Below, piece after piece: positions 21,462 to 32,677 of a stretch of DNA of 37,646 nucleotides. Origin of the DNA: Amphimedon queenslandica. Taxonomy: Eukaryota > Porifera > Demospongiae > Haplosclerida > Niphatidae. Position 1 is the first letter of the stretch. Each line of letters begins with the position of its first letter. The notes under the pieces are model-generated. The model was not told where the DNA came from. It worked only from the letters and a program-made list of their open reading frames with translations, and searched no databases. The DNA is taken from positions 22,071-59,716 of the forward strand of contig NW_003546303.1 in NCBI RefSeq assembly GCF_000090795.2. Reading direction: 5' to 3'. Position numbers and translations under genes: made by a program.

Positions 21462-22458
21462 TACTAATATATAGAATTTAGATGAGACTGGATGCTTTTT
21501 GAGAGCTCTATCTGCACAAGGGTTTGGCCAGAAAGAAAATGCAATGGTGGAAAGCAATCAAAGCATAGAGTCACTGTAGCCTTTATGGTAATTGCAGCTG
21601 GAGGTGAAGGATATCCCATTGTATTTTGGAAATCTGAAAATTCAAGATGTTTTGGTGGGGTTGACAGAAGAAGGCTACCGGTGAGATGCTTTAGTCAAAG
21701 TAAAGAATGGATGACAGGCAAGCTATTAGATGAAGTTTTGTTGCCTTTCAATCATTGACAAGAAAGAGAAGATTTATATTGCAGTTCATGGAGAACGCTG
21801 GCTGTCATCCTGATAAACTGAAAGATAAATATAGTATTATTAAAATCATCTATCTGTCTCAACACAACCTCAGAACTATAGCCACTGGATCTAGGAATAT
21901 TAATAAACTTCAAAGTTCATTACCATAAACATCTCCGTTATGTTCTTGCTAGAATTGATGCATGCACTTCTGCCTCTGAAGTAGCACAATTAATTAAAAT
22001 ACTGACAACAGTGAGATGGATGTTCCACGCTTGGAATGAAGTGAAACCTGAAACAATAACTGTTTCAAAAGTGCTGGGATGCTTAACTCACAGTGAAAAG
22101 TTCGCATAATAGAAGATGACCCATTTGCAAGTCTCGACAGTGACTTTAATGAGCTCATTACTCAGACAGTTGGTGCAAATGGCTGCTCAGCTGATGAGTT
22201 TTAAATGGAAACAATGATCTACCAATTTGTGTGCAATTTGATGATGAAAAGTGGGATCAGGAGTTTTTAGAAAGTCTCGTGAAGAGGTAGCATCTAGTTG
22301 TAACGATGTTTCTGATATACAAGACTGACAATCTACCACCTCCACCTAAGCTAAAGAATTATGCAGAAGCTATATAGTCACTTGAGGAAGTCAAGATCTT
22401 TTTCGAAAGTAAATCATGCTTCACTGAAATGATCAAGTTGCCTGTGTACATTCTTTAA
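21462..22458 (+). pseudogene. Tigger transposase, catalytic half
   Basis: Begins AATATATAGAATTTAGATGA: NI-stop-NLDETGCF, with the first catalytic Asp. A frameshift near 21540 leads to KHRVTVAFMVIAAGGEGYP, SENSRCFGGV and EWMTGKLLDEVLLPF. The second site reads FMENAGCHPDKL, where DNAGCHP is usual, so the second Asp is Glu here. After a frameshift come LNTTSEL, TAG, PLDLGILINFKVHYHKHL (third Asp) and RWMFHAWNEVKPETI. The C-terminal tail (EDDPFASLDSDFNEL, PPPPKLKNYAEAI) runs to TAA at 22458. The downstream right terminal repeat is at 22614-22625. DDE-type integrase fold of the pogo/Tigger group; inactive through frameshifts and stops. Confidence 0.85.
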
Positions 22459-22627
22459 TCATGAAACAAAGTATTCTTGACTCATACTTTACATCCCCAA
22501 TCTTATAACATGTTCATGCATGCACTAGACATTAAGAATAATCATTAAACATTTATAATTGCAGAGAATGTGAGTAATGCGCCAATGTTCACTAATCTCC
22601 TCAAAAAAAACTTGAGGTTCCACTGTA

Positions 22628-23240
22628 TCTATAATGGTTATAATAAAAGTTAAATAGAGAAACACAAAAAATACAGGTAATGTGACATTATTGTACACAA
22701 ACTTTCAAGACGATAGTGACACACACACTTCAAGCAAAACTGAAAATTAGGATCCTACATACCAATTACATAGCAAAAAGGAATAATAAATTTGAGAGTC
22801 TAAGTGTAATTAAACTGGTGGTTATAGTCATTTGTATATCCCTTTACAGTAGTAAGGCCATCACAAAGTAATTGTGACATTCATTATTTTGGAGTATGAT
22901 TATGATTAACATGCATAATAGCGCAGTCCATTATATTATTCACTATAAATTGTTATAATAGCTAAATATATACTTTTCATTGTAAGCCTTTGACTATTAT
23001 ATAAATTAGTGATAATACTAATCAATAGCATAATGCTACTCTCTCTTTCGATTGGAGCCAATTGGATGGTGTCACTATCAATTAGCGTATGCAACTATAC
23101 ATTATTTAAAGTAAGTGCTTTATGAAAGTGTGTATACATAAAAAAGATGAAAACTATATAAAAAGAAAAGGGAGTAAGCATTTCAAAGTTGTATTACTGC
23201 TTTAATCAATGGTTTTAGACACCATTTAATTACTAGTTAA
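22628..23240. other. No gene recognised
   Basis: AT-rich sequence right of the Tigger end. No domain-bearing frame and no clear repeat. Confidence 0.5.
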
Positions 23241-23969
23241 CTTACATAGGGACACTTTTGATCATCTTTGAGTTCTGAGAATTTATACACTAGAAGTTGG
23301 CATGTAGCATTATACTCTCCTGCAGTTGGGGCATTAGTGTTCTGGATCATTCTGTAGCAATACTGATAACAACATAAATAACTATGATACCTTGAATGTA
23401 TAGCATTAATTATCTCAGTTGGCATTGTTCGTCCTAAAACTTTATCCTTACCACTGAAATATTATTTAAGTCTGGGGCTGTATTTTTCAGGAATAGCAAA
23501 ATGAGATACCCACTCTCCACATTGTTTTGATGCTGTGCCACTACATTCAGGAATTTGCACCAAACTTGCAAACTCACTGGGCTAATAAGGGATCTGTGAT
23601 ACCCACTCTCCACATTGTTTTAATGCTGTGCCACTACATTCAGGAATTTGCACCAAGCTTGCAAACTCACTGAGCTAATAAGGGATCTGTGCATAATAGC
23701 GTCATATGAGCATAATCAAGTGCACATTATATCGGGTATATTTCAATGCATAAAAAGTCGTGGAAATATTAAGTTGAATGATGGAATAATTTGGAAGCCT
23801 TTTATAATCCGAAAATATTTTACTTGCTATTATTTCCATCAACCACCTGGTTTGGTAAGTCAATTGAAGCATTTGCTGACTTCTCCACTTCTGAATCAAC
23901 CTTAGCAACACTTCTAACTGGCAAAGAAGGCTCTTTATGGCCTTCGAGTTTAGACTAGAATGTAGCCAT
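23241..23969 (-). pseudogene. Eroded exons of an unrecognised gene, right of the Tigger element
   Basis: A minus-strand frame from ATG 23969 (MATF, TAG, SKLEGHKEPSLPVRSVAK, ending SIDLPNQVVDGNNSK) stops at 23820. A second block starts near 23695: EFASLVQIPECSGTALKQCG and EWVS, repeated by a 93-bp duplication, then HFAIPEKYSPRLK, TAA, YFSGKDKVLGRTMPTEIINA. It continues to ATCQLLVYKFSELKDDQKCP at 23260 and ends at a GTAAGT donor near 23250. Stops are few and replace plausible sense codons. The protein is unknown to me. The fragments read in the same direction as those at 9129-9830 beyond the Tigger, so both may derive from one gene split by it. Confidence 0.45.
23505..23690. repeat. 93-bp in-frame tandem duplication
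   Basis: Units 23505-23597 and 23598-23690 are nearly identical, each starting GATACCCACTCTCCACATTG. The length is 31 codons, so the minus-strand frame is preserved across the junction. Confidence 0.9.
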
Positions 23970-24117
23970 CGATAGTTATCAAGCCACGTGTTAATAATTG
24001 CACAATACCACATATCTTCTATTCCTTTTTATCTGCATATTTTAAAATTTCATAATATTTATTTTTGCAATTGATTGCTTTTTCCAAAATTATTAATGCA
24101 TTGAAATATACCCGATA
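23730..24117. repeat. 22-bp perfect inverted repeat around a putative exon
   Basis: 23730-23751 reads TATCGGGTATATTTCAATGC plus AT; 24096-24117 is its exact reverse complement. The pair encloses 344 bp that includes the MATF-starting exon. It may be the terminal repeats of a 388-bp element, or one end may belong to a larger one. Confidence 0.7.
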
Positions 24118-27100
24118 CACGGTAATACCACTCCTTTGTCTTTTTCTTTCACCTTCTCGATGAATCTAAAAATTTAACAATAAATACCCAGAGGCTGTTT
24201 GATACGGCAGGGGTCTTTCATGACATGAAGGAATACTTCTCCACCAATGTAGATATCTGTGAGTATTGATAGGTTAATGATATCAAGCCATACTTACCTA
24301 AAAAAATATCACAAAATTTATCAGGGATCTTCAATGTCTCCTTCAAGTACTCTGCAACATCTACAGTACTCCCTGCATCTATGAGTACTATCGCCGTCGA
24401 TTACTGCTGCCTTTGCAACAACTTCAGAAGAACACTGGAAACTGCAAAATATGGTCCAAGTGGCTTTGAAAAAAACTTGTATGAAATAGGGTAAGAAATA
24501 CTGCAAAAACTCCTGTAGAATACTACCACCAACCGAACAACTCATTCATTGATCTGCAGATCTGATTACAGAGTCACATGTTAGATCACGTCACCCATAG
24601 CTATTAGAGTACAAAAAATTAGAGTACAAGAACATTAAATTATAGGAAATTGAATTGAATAACAGGATATCAGAGTAAAGTTTCCAGTACTATAATGACT
24701 CCTTGACTAGTCCGGCCCAGCTGGCCTGTCCAACGTGTAACATGGAAGATAGAGTAAACTGTCACTCTGATAGCATTAGCCACCCCCTTTCAGTGCTGTG
24801 TATAGTTGTGTAGTGACCAACAGAAGTACTCTGAGTTTCTCTATTGTATTAAGCCGAAACTCAGTCAGTCTTCTCACTCTTGAGTTTCTTATGTGACCCA
24901 AGGCTGCAGATGATTGAAACGGCTTATATCATACTGTTTGATTTGTAGCTTATTCTGTAGTGATTGATGGAGTAGTCAAAGCATGAGTCAAGGTAGTGAT
25001 GAGTGAAACATTTATACATTTTGTTGTGTGAATGGGCTGGTAGGTATGTATTATTAATATATCAGCTCAATTTTGATTTGCTGCTAAATTGTACAGTAGT
25101 CATATTGGAAGAGCCTACATTTATAAATTGTACATACCTTGGTCGCTGCCTTCTAATTGATAGTGTTGTTGTGTAGCACTTGTTGCTTCAGGTTAATTTT
25201 GCAATGAACTGTTTTTGACATCTAGGCCGCTAAAATTATTTAAAGCTTACTTATTACTGCTATTTCATTGCTGCTGATATTTGTGTTTTTTTTTAATTTT
25301 GTGATTTCAATGAAAATGTGCTCATAATTAATCGTTTCAACTAATCTTTGTGTTCTTTACATTACTTCACATGCTATAGAATGGCATTGGAGGTGGTTCA
25401 AGTTTTTGTGCATTTACAAGTAAGGTGACCACAAACATGTTCAGTATTTGTGTTGCAGTTTAGTGATTATTATATCCTACATGGACATTTATGTGTATAC
25501 ATCCTTGTTGTCTTTATTGATCATAGACTTTGCTGATACGAACTTCTTACTTTTTCACTCTATAGTATTAAAAAAAAAATCAAACTGTAAGCTGATATCT
25601 ATTGTTTAAGTAGTGTATTGATGAAGCTGTTTTTGTTCACCATTTGTTAGTTACCTTATTCTTCACTTGCCTCACCTTTTGCCAGTAGAAGACTGGTTGT
25701 CGCTAACCTAAATCTCAATCTATGACCATGCAGGTTATAGACAGCATGGTAATTCTTGTACTTCCCATACCTGACTCTTTTTATTATGTATACCTTTACT
25801 GTATTAAATATAGTTTATTCTCATTGTGTACCATATTAATTTTTTGACATTATGTTTAGTTCTGTTTTTTTTTCGAAATTAGCTTTTACATAAAAAAATT
25901 TCAGTAATGTGAGTGAATTGATTACTGTCTGGAGTCTGGACTGGCTAATATTGACAACCAATAAGAGAGACTAAATCAAATGGAGAATTTTACTGCATAA
26001 TTGAGAATATAATTTTGGGAGAGAAATAGTAATTGTTTTTGTATTACTGAAATGGCTCTCTTGTGTGCACTGGCTTCCCACAATCATTCTTTATCAGGGT
26101 TGTGCTTTTGTTGCAAGCTCAAACTTTAATTTGGCTTTACACTTGCACTTTGGAAACACAGAAGTGCATGTGCACAGTGCAAAATTTCAGTATATACAAT
26201 GAATATACAATAAAATTTATTACAATAAATGAAAGGGATTGGAAATGGGCATAGCAACAGGAAATGCAAGTTTGGTTATCATGATCAACTACTCGATGTC
26301 TGAATACTACTGTAAAACTAAAATTCGTTGCTTCAAACGATACAAGCCATCTATTGGTCCCTATATTAAATTTTTAAAAATTAAAAAATATCTTCGCTTT
26401 GTTCCCATTAATACATTGCACAAGTATATATGTAGACAAACTGAGCTGAAATGATATCAGATTCACTTTGTAGTGTAGATAACCATCGGTATTGATGACA
26501 TTAATGAGTACATGTTGCTTAGAGTCCTTACAAGCAAGCCTGAGGTGACAGGCTAAGGCAATGGGTCTATGCTCTATACACTGCTGTTTGTATATTTCAC
26601 TGAAACATAAATAAGCAATCATTATTTATCAATGTGGTAATACAAAGTAGTGCATCTCTGTACACCATGTCTCTTAAAAATTTGTACCTTTTCATTTTTC
26701 AGAAGTCAAGAAACATGGCCAGAAAGGAGCGAAGTATTACTACAGTGAAAACACACCCCCCTTTTTTATAATTTTGTGTGAAATTAACTTAAACTTACGC
26801 TTGTCCAATGCAAATGCTTTTGCAAAGATGAATTTTGGTTACAAAAATTAGTTTTATTAACAGGAACTTTGTCAGTGCTTTTATATTGCTGTCAATCAGT
26901 GTAAAGATGGACTACTACAATGTTGTGGCCGTGAAGTGCCTTAGAAATACTTCTAAAAAAGAAATGTACCATGATGATTGCACAAATGTGTCATGTAGGG
27001 TCTACTCCAGTTATTCCATGAGTTTTCAGCTTCTACTCCTAAAGGTAACCAAGAAATAGGAGAAAAAGTGCTTATTCTTCGAGCTGCTTCGAGACCAAGC

Positions 27101-27574
27101 CCACTTCATTTGTCCATTGGTTTCTACAACAGAAAAATGGCAGAATGGTTTTTGCTTTTGTTAGGCGCTTAAGAACATTATAGCTTGTAACAGCTCCTTG
27201 GACTCCTTAGACATCGTAGAGCTAAGATCTGCTAGCTTTTTTTTGAGCGCATCAGTACAAGTGAGATAACTGTTTTATTTTCAGTCAAAAATGATGTAAC
27301 TCAGCAAAACATTAATGCACATGCTTGTAACTTTGAAATATAGAATGATAGGGCCTGTATGAGTGTCAATGAGAAGCATTTTAATATAAAGAAATGGATT
27401 AATTTTTCTAATGCATTATAAAGTACACTGATGTACATCATGTCCAGAAATTGGAATGAAACTTCCTGTCATGCATGACTTAATGTATTTTTAATAATAT
27501 TCATGTATATTTTAAAGATATTCATTGGAAATAATTATAATTGTCATGGAAATGAATATAGAAAATGGCGACGG
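24118..27574. other. No convincing gene; one possible exon at 26440-26610 (minus)
   Basis: Long AT-rich stretch. The minus-strand frame around 26440-26610 follows a TTTCAG-like acceptor and reads EIYKQQCIEHRPIALACHLR and so on. It could be an exon, but I recognise no family. Other frames (24321-24545 minus, 26063-26254 plus, 26835-27059 plus) look like chance. Confidence 0.3.
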
Positions 27575-28483
27575 TTAAAGTGTAACTGACATAATTTTTT
27601 GGGGTATTTTTTTTATTGACCTAACATGATCATATGATTATAAAAATGTTATATGAAAAGTTTCATTGTCTGGAAAAAATTATTCACGGAGATATGAGCC
27701 TTCAAAGTTTCTCATTTTGCTTCCTGCCATTTTACATCTTGTCAGGGGGTGTGGCTAAACGTGATGTCATACAAGGCTTATGGTTGGCTTTTACCATTGA
27801 CTACGATGTAACTTTAGTACATAATATCTCTGTTAGATTTCATTTTATACCTTGTAGTTTTAATCCTGTGGTAAAAGTGATAGATTGTGCTTATAATTCA
27901 TGATAGTCAGAGGACATTGAGACATTATGGCTGGTATAGCTTGCAGCTCATAGCCTACTTTTGACAATCCATTATGAAGCTGTTCTTGTGTATTTTGCAT
28001 ATTTAATAGTTCATTCTTGTGTTCTAACACTGGTAAACAAAATTAGTACATGAAATTTGATGAACCACACAAGAACAGCTTCATTATGGATTGTCAAAAG
28101 TAGGCTATGAGCTACAAGCTATACCAGCTATAATGACTCTGAGTCCTCTGACTATCATGAATTATAAGCACAATCTATCACTTTTACCACAGGATTAAAG
28201 CTACAAGGTATAAAATGAAATCTAACATAGATATTATCTACTAAAGTTACATTGTAGGCAATGGTAGAAGCCAACCATAAGCCTTGTATGACATTACTTT
28301 TAGCTACACGTCCTGACTGGATGTAAAATGCCAGGAAGCAAAATAAGCAACTTTGAAGGCTCATATCCCTGTGAATAATTTTTTTCCAGACAATGAAACT
28401 TTCTATATAGCATTTTTATGATCATATGATCATGTTAGGTCAATAAAAAATTACCCCAAAAAATCATGTCAGTTACACTTTAA
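27575..28483. mobile_element. 909-bp fold-back element with TTAA ends
   Basis: Arms 27575-27991 and 28067-28483 are about 417 bp each and reverse complementary with scattered mismatches, around a 75-bp loop. The outer ends read TTAAAGTGTAACTGACAT. TTAA at both edges (27575-27578 and 28480-28483) would fit a piggyBac-like target duplication but is also part of the palindrome. Each arm has a similar outward-to-inward open frame containing IQGLWLA and SFNPVVKVIDCAYNS; as mirror copies these are not independent genes. Confidence 0.8.
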
Positions 28484-28855
28484 TGTAGAAACAAGCGATT
28501 AGGTACATACCGTTATCATCCTGTAAAACCATGTCTTTCTCCGCATTTTAGACTCACACCTACATAGGCACGCCTATAAACACATGTTACTATACTCATA
28601 ATTCTGTCATTAATATGGATTCTGTTCAGTACTTACTCTCTTTAATGTTTTTCAGACCCTCACCATCAGTCAGCCTTAACTGCCTAAAAGATGTCTAGTC
28701 TTGTGCGCCAGACCCAATCCACTACGTAAGGAAAGGTCTGGATTCATTCCCTACTGAAACAATTCTATTACAGCCAAGAATGGAAGCCCGTATAAATTAG
28801 GTATTTATTCATAAAGCAGGAAGTGTGACTTAAACATCATAAAACTTATTATAAA

Positions 28856-30083
28856 ATGGCTGGCTGTAGATCTAGCTATTTTGATGATGCTTCTGTCAAC
28901 TCAGCCCTGCTGGAATTTTGAAAGAAATTTGGTTTATCTAGCTTCAAGGAAGGACAAAAGAAAGCCATTACTATCTTCCTACAAAAGAAGGATGTCTTTG
29001 TTATTATTCCCACTGGTTATGGAAAAAGCCTTTGCTATGCTAGCCTGCCACTAGTTTTTGATTTCTTAAAGAAACAGCAAGGGTCTATTGCAGTTGTTGT
29101 CTTACCTCTCATTACTCTAATGAAAGGCCAAGTTCAAAATCTTTTTTCAAAAGGTTTAATTGCTGTACGTATTGGTGACTGTAAAGATGAGGACAACATA
29201 ATAAAGGGAGAGTACCAGTTTGTTTTGTAAGTCCAGAAACAATCTTGGTTAAGCAGAAATGGAGACGAATGCTACGAAATGATGCATATCAAGAAAGGCT
29301 AGTAGCTTTAGTAATAGATAAAGGTCATTGCATTTGGACATGGTAAGTTTCAACTTGTGTCTCACATCATACATGATACTGGTATGGCAAGACCAGAAAT
29401 AGTGTTTTTCCTACTAACAAAAATTATTGCTTTTGAGTCCAAGAAATATTGTCAATGCATGCAACATTTACTTCACTCATCCAGTCATTTAAGTTAAAAA
29501 GAACCAACTTTAGAAAAACAATCATTTTTTGTCAGCAGCAGTTGCATTGTGGGCAGTTGTATCAGCTATTTCGTACTCAAATGTCTAATAATCTACTAAA
29601 TCCAATTGGATCTCCTCCTTCTATGTTGCAAAACAGATCAGTAGATGTATTTTGTAAAGGTACAGAGGATTTAGTGAAGGACAATATTGTCTCTCAAATC
29701 ACTAAATCTGACTCCAAACTCATACTACTAATATGCTCTGCTGCTTTTGGGATGGAAGTAGATTGTGCTGGTGTTGAAATGGTAATTCATTGGGGTCCAC
29801 CTAATGATCTTGAAACATATATTCAACAAACTGGTTGATGTGGTAGGAGTGGTCAAAAGTCACAGTGCATATTACTTTTTGGTAAAGGACTGTAACGATT
29901 AGTTCATAAACAAATGCTTGTTTATTGACAAAATAAGACTAAATGTAGAAGAATTGTACAATTCAAAGATTTTCATACTTATACAGAAAATAATCAATGT
30001 GCATCATGTGATGTTTGCTCTCTAATTAGATGTCAATGTGTTGAATGTCTTACTGCTACCAGCAGCAAGCAGTTATGTGATTA
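28856..30083 (+). pseudogene. RecQ-type DNA helicase, transposon-encoded
   Basis: ATG 28856 (MAGCRSSYFDDASVNSALLEF), TGA at 28919, then KKFGLSSFKEGQKKAI, FVIIPTGYGKSLCY (Walker A), VVVLPLITLMKGQVQNL. A frameshift near 29230 leads to VSPETILVKQKW and LVALVIDKGHCIWTW, where the DEAH box is DKGH, followed by a GTAAGT donor-like site. The middle of the domain seems missing. The second helicase lobe follows: KTIIFCQQQLHCGQLY, LLICSAAFGMEVDCAGVEMV, IHWGPPNDLETYIQQTG, TGA, CGRSGQKSQCILLFG. The stop replaces the conserved Arg of motif VI. After another shift, a Cys cluster (CASCDVCSLIRCQCVEC) resembles the RecQ zinc-binding domain, ending at 30083. A 3'-5' helicase in its family; dead here. Confidence 0.8.
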
Positions 30084-30465
30084 ATCGTTGTGAATTAATC
30101 TTTATAAAAAATAAGCGTAACAGTGTAAAAATATTCCTAGAATTGATTTCACCACCTTGCAAGAACAACTTGATTTTATTAAGACTTATAGAGGCTCTCT
30201 CTATCTTCTAATGCTTCTAGAGAAGTCTTTAGACAGTCACTCTATGTTGTGTTGCTGTTAGAAAGCTCTTCACTTTGTCCGAAGTTTATGCCGCCATTTT
30301 GTTTGCTGTGACCAAACCCACTATATAAAGGAGCGTGAGCGGGTAGTTGCTAAGGCTTATGAATTTTTGTATTTCTCCAATACAACATGTATAGAAGAAA
30401 TGTAAGTGTGGACATACAAATATATACATATACAAACATCGCACGTGGGTGAAATCAATTATAGG

Positions 30466-30496
30466 AACGACCTTGGGACTACGCCCCCAGGTCGTT
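30466..30496. other. Hairpin between the two convergent genes
   Basis: AACGACCTTGGG, a short loop, then CCCCCAGGTCGTT form a GC-rich stem of about 11 pairs with one bulge. It sits between the end of the RecQ frame (30083) and the stop of the DUF6589 frame (30531). It could act in 3'-end formation for one or both genes; no direct support. Confidence 0.4.
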
Positions 30497-30530
30497 AATA
30501 ATAACAGTTCCGTTTTGTTTTAATTAAGAC

Positions 30531-32330
30531 TTAAGTTTTTTTTGTTACCACTTTACATCCTGAGCAAAATCTTTCAACTAGTAAAGTTAGCGAATCTTTA
30601 ACCTCGTCAAATTTTATAGATCTAGCAGGGTTACATTCATATTTAGCAAAGGAGTGGTACATTCTTCCAGAAACATCAGCAAAAATATCTGATTTTGCAA
30701 GCTCCTGCATTATCAATTCCTCATCTTTTTTACTAGATGCAATTGTATGTGCATTAGAAGTAAGCCCACATCCATCCTGACTATCATAACTTTCCAAAAT
30801 GTGTTCTAAAGGCCCTATACATTTACTGTAGTGAACTATCACCTTTTCAGTATTATTTGCACCAAGATGTCGTACACATCCTTTGCATACTTTATTGAGA
30901 TGCTCCATAGGGCGATCGCAAGGTATATTATTACCAGCAATAACTTTTGTTATATGTGTAATAACAAATGTAGACCATATCACTTGGTGTGACAGTCTAG
31001 GAGGTAGTAGTATTATATTAGCTAGGGTGTAAACTGCTTCTATAGCATAGTTCCTTCTATTAGTTGCTTTAAATAGCAATAGCATGTACTTCCATGTAAT
31101 ATGACTCTCGGTCCATCTCCCTCTTTGATGGAATCCCTATAATGCATATATAAAAGGCCAAGGGATACTACATCAAGGGAATATTTCTCGTATCATCTGG
31201 AAAATTAAGGGACAGGTCCACCATTTTGTCAACTATTATCTTAGAAACATTGAGTAAAATGTCTTTTAGCTCATCATTAGATTTCAGCCATAAATAAGTC
31301 TTCAGGAATCTCATTACAGAAGGTACTTCATTAATAGTTGGCATGGCAAAAAATGCATGATTGCATTAATACTACTAGTAACGACAATCAGAAAGGAATT
31401 GTCACACCCACTAAAATTTTTTTTGCTCATTAGGAACGTTTCTCCTATAAATTGCATTCTGGATTTCGTGTGAATTCCACATTCCCTACTTGAGTTTCCA
31501 TGACGTAATCTTACCCAAACAGCCTGAAGAAAACAAGTTGAGAATGCCAATCCTCTGCCACGCCAAAAGGCCTTCTAATCTTTTTGATGGAGTAGTAGAA
31601 TTCCCACATTATTTTGCTCCCTCTATTTCTGGCCACAGATAACTCATCTCCAAGACAATGGATAAAGTTCCTGTTTCTCTTCTGCAACTTCCTTTCCTTC
31701 AAATTGAACCATTTTCACATGCACGTTCATAGGTACATATTTATGTAAACCTTCCATTATTAAAACCATATCTTCATTGATTCATTTTTTAATTGCACAC
31801 CAAGAGGTACCTGCAATGAGTAATAGATTATAAACTTTAAAATGGAATCTTACAATTTGGGAGAGTTGAGACATTTCCTTGGTGTATTTGTGACTAATGT
31901 GGTTAACTACCACATTAGAAAAAATCTTTTCAAAAAAAGCCATGTTACTACGTAAGATACGTGACACTAATATGACAAAAGATGATTTCATCTGATTATA
32001 ATCTTCTTTTGTTGCTAAAAAATCATTGATAAACAGTTCTGTAGGAGCATCATGAGTTTCCAATAAATCTGACGTGTTTATTTGATGACAAATTGCATAT
32101 AACTGAAAAAAATGCAGTGACTTGTTTTGCATCATACATGACTAGGCGTAACATCTTTGTCCATATTATTTCCAACAAGTTTATAACTATAGATTACATT
32201 AACTCCTTGATCATCATTAACAACTTCTCTGTGATGCACCACCATATCGTTCAACGGAGAAAGATTCCAGACTTTCACTTTCCATTGTATTATCATCTTG
32301 GGAATGAAAGTCCTCTTCATCAGTAATGCT
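30531..32330 (-). pseudogene. DUF6589-type putative transposase, C-terminal core
   Basis: Minus-strand frames in order: VVNDDQGVNVIYSYKLVGNN and MDKDVTPSHV (to 32132); MMQNKSLHFFQLYAICHQ (32135-31782); KLQKRNRNFIHCLGDELSVA with RNRGSK and RPFGVAEDWHSQLVFF (31702-31511); AVWVRLRHGNSSRECGIHTK onward (31550-31314); and, after RGRWTESHITWKY, the 184-codon frame MLLLFKATNRRNYAIEAVYT, WSTFVITHITK, IPCDRPMEHLNKVCKGCVRH (31085-30531). The GD(E/Q)L, EDWH and N-x-PCD-x-x-MEH-x-N blocks are those of DUF6589 proteins, which occur in many copies in invertebrate genomes. Acidic residues in these blocks are candidate catalytic sites of a DDE-type enzyme (inference). Frameshifts separate the frames. Confidence 0.75.
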
Positions 32331-32677
32331 TACGTCTGTCATTGGAGAAGAAGGAGGAGGTTCAATATTAGATTCCGTAATAATTAGAACACAGTAAAAT
32401 AGAAACCTAATACATGCATTACCCATTGAAAGCTTTAAATCTATCACCACTACAAGTTTCATTATTATCATAACTGATAACACTGACATTCTCATCACAG
32501 TTATCATGACAACATAAGTCAAGACAGGTACTTGAAGGCAAGAGTGAAACAGTGCTGTCCTATGCAATTCTATAAACTTTTAAAATTATATTAATGCAAT
32601 ATGTACCTTATCCATCAAAAAACATTCCTCAATACTATGTTTCCATTCAAAAGCATTAACATCATTATCATTCTCTA

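Larger units (their letters stand above)
9839..22625 (+). mobile_element. Tigger/pogo-type transposon, 12.8 kb because of nested insertions
   Basis: The left end CAGTGGAACCTC (9839-9850) is preceded by TA (9837-9838). The right end GAGGTTCCACTG (22614-22625) is followed by TA. This is the terminal sequence and TA duplication expected of Tigger elements. Between the ends, the transposase is split into an N-terminal DNA-binding half (10625-11303) and a catalytic half (21462-22458), in the same orientation and almost contiguous in protein terms. About 10.2 kb of foreign sequence separates them: a fold-back element, a minisatellite, an OTU gene and a Helitron. A divergent HIRAN-like frame lies between the left end and the transposase start. 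An intact Tigger without the insert would be about 2.6 kb. Confidence 0.8.

Noticed and set aside
24321-24545. Minus-strand frame with Cys-rich CREYCRCCRV segment
   Set aside because: Short, no splice or domain support, no repeat context.
26835-27059. Plus-strand 74-codon frame
   Set aside because: No recognisable motif, no supporting splice signals.
27634-27903. 89-codon plus-strand frame as a gene
   Set aside because: A mirrored version occurs on the minus strand at 28155-28364 as the other arm of a fold-back; more likely arm sequence than a gene.
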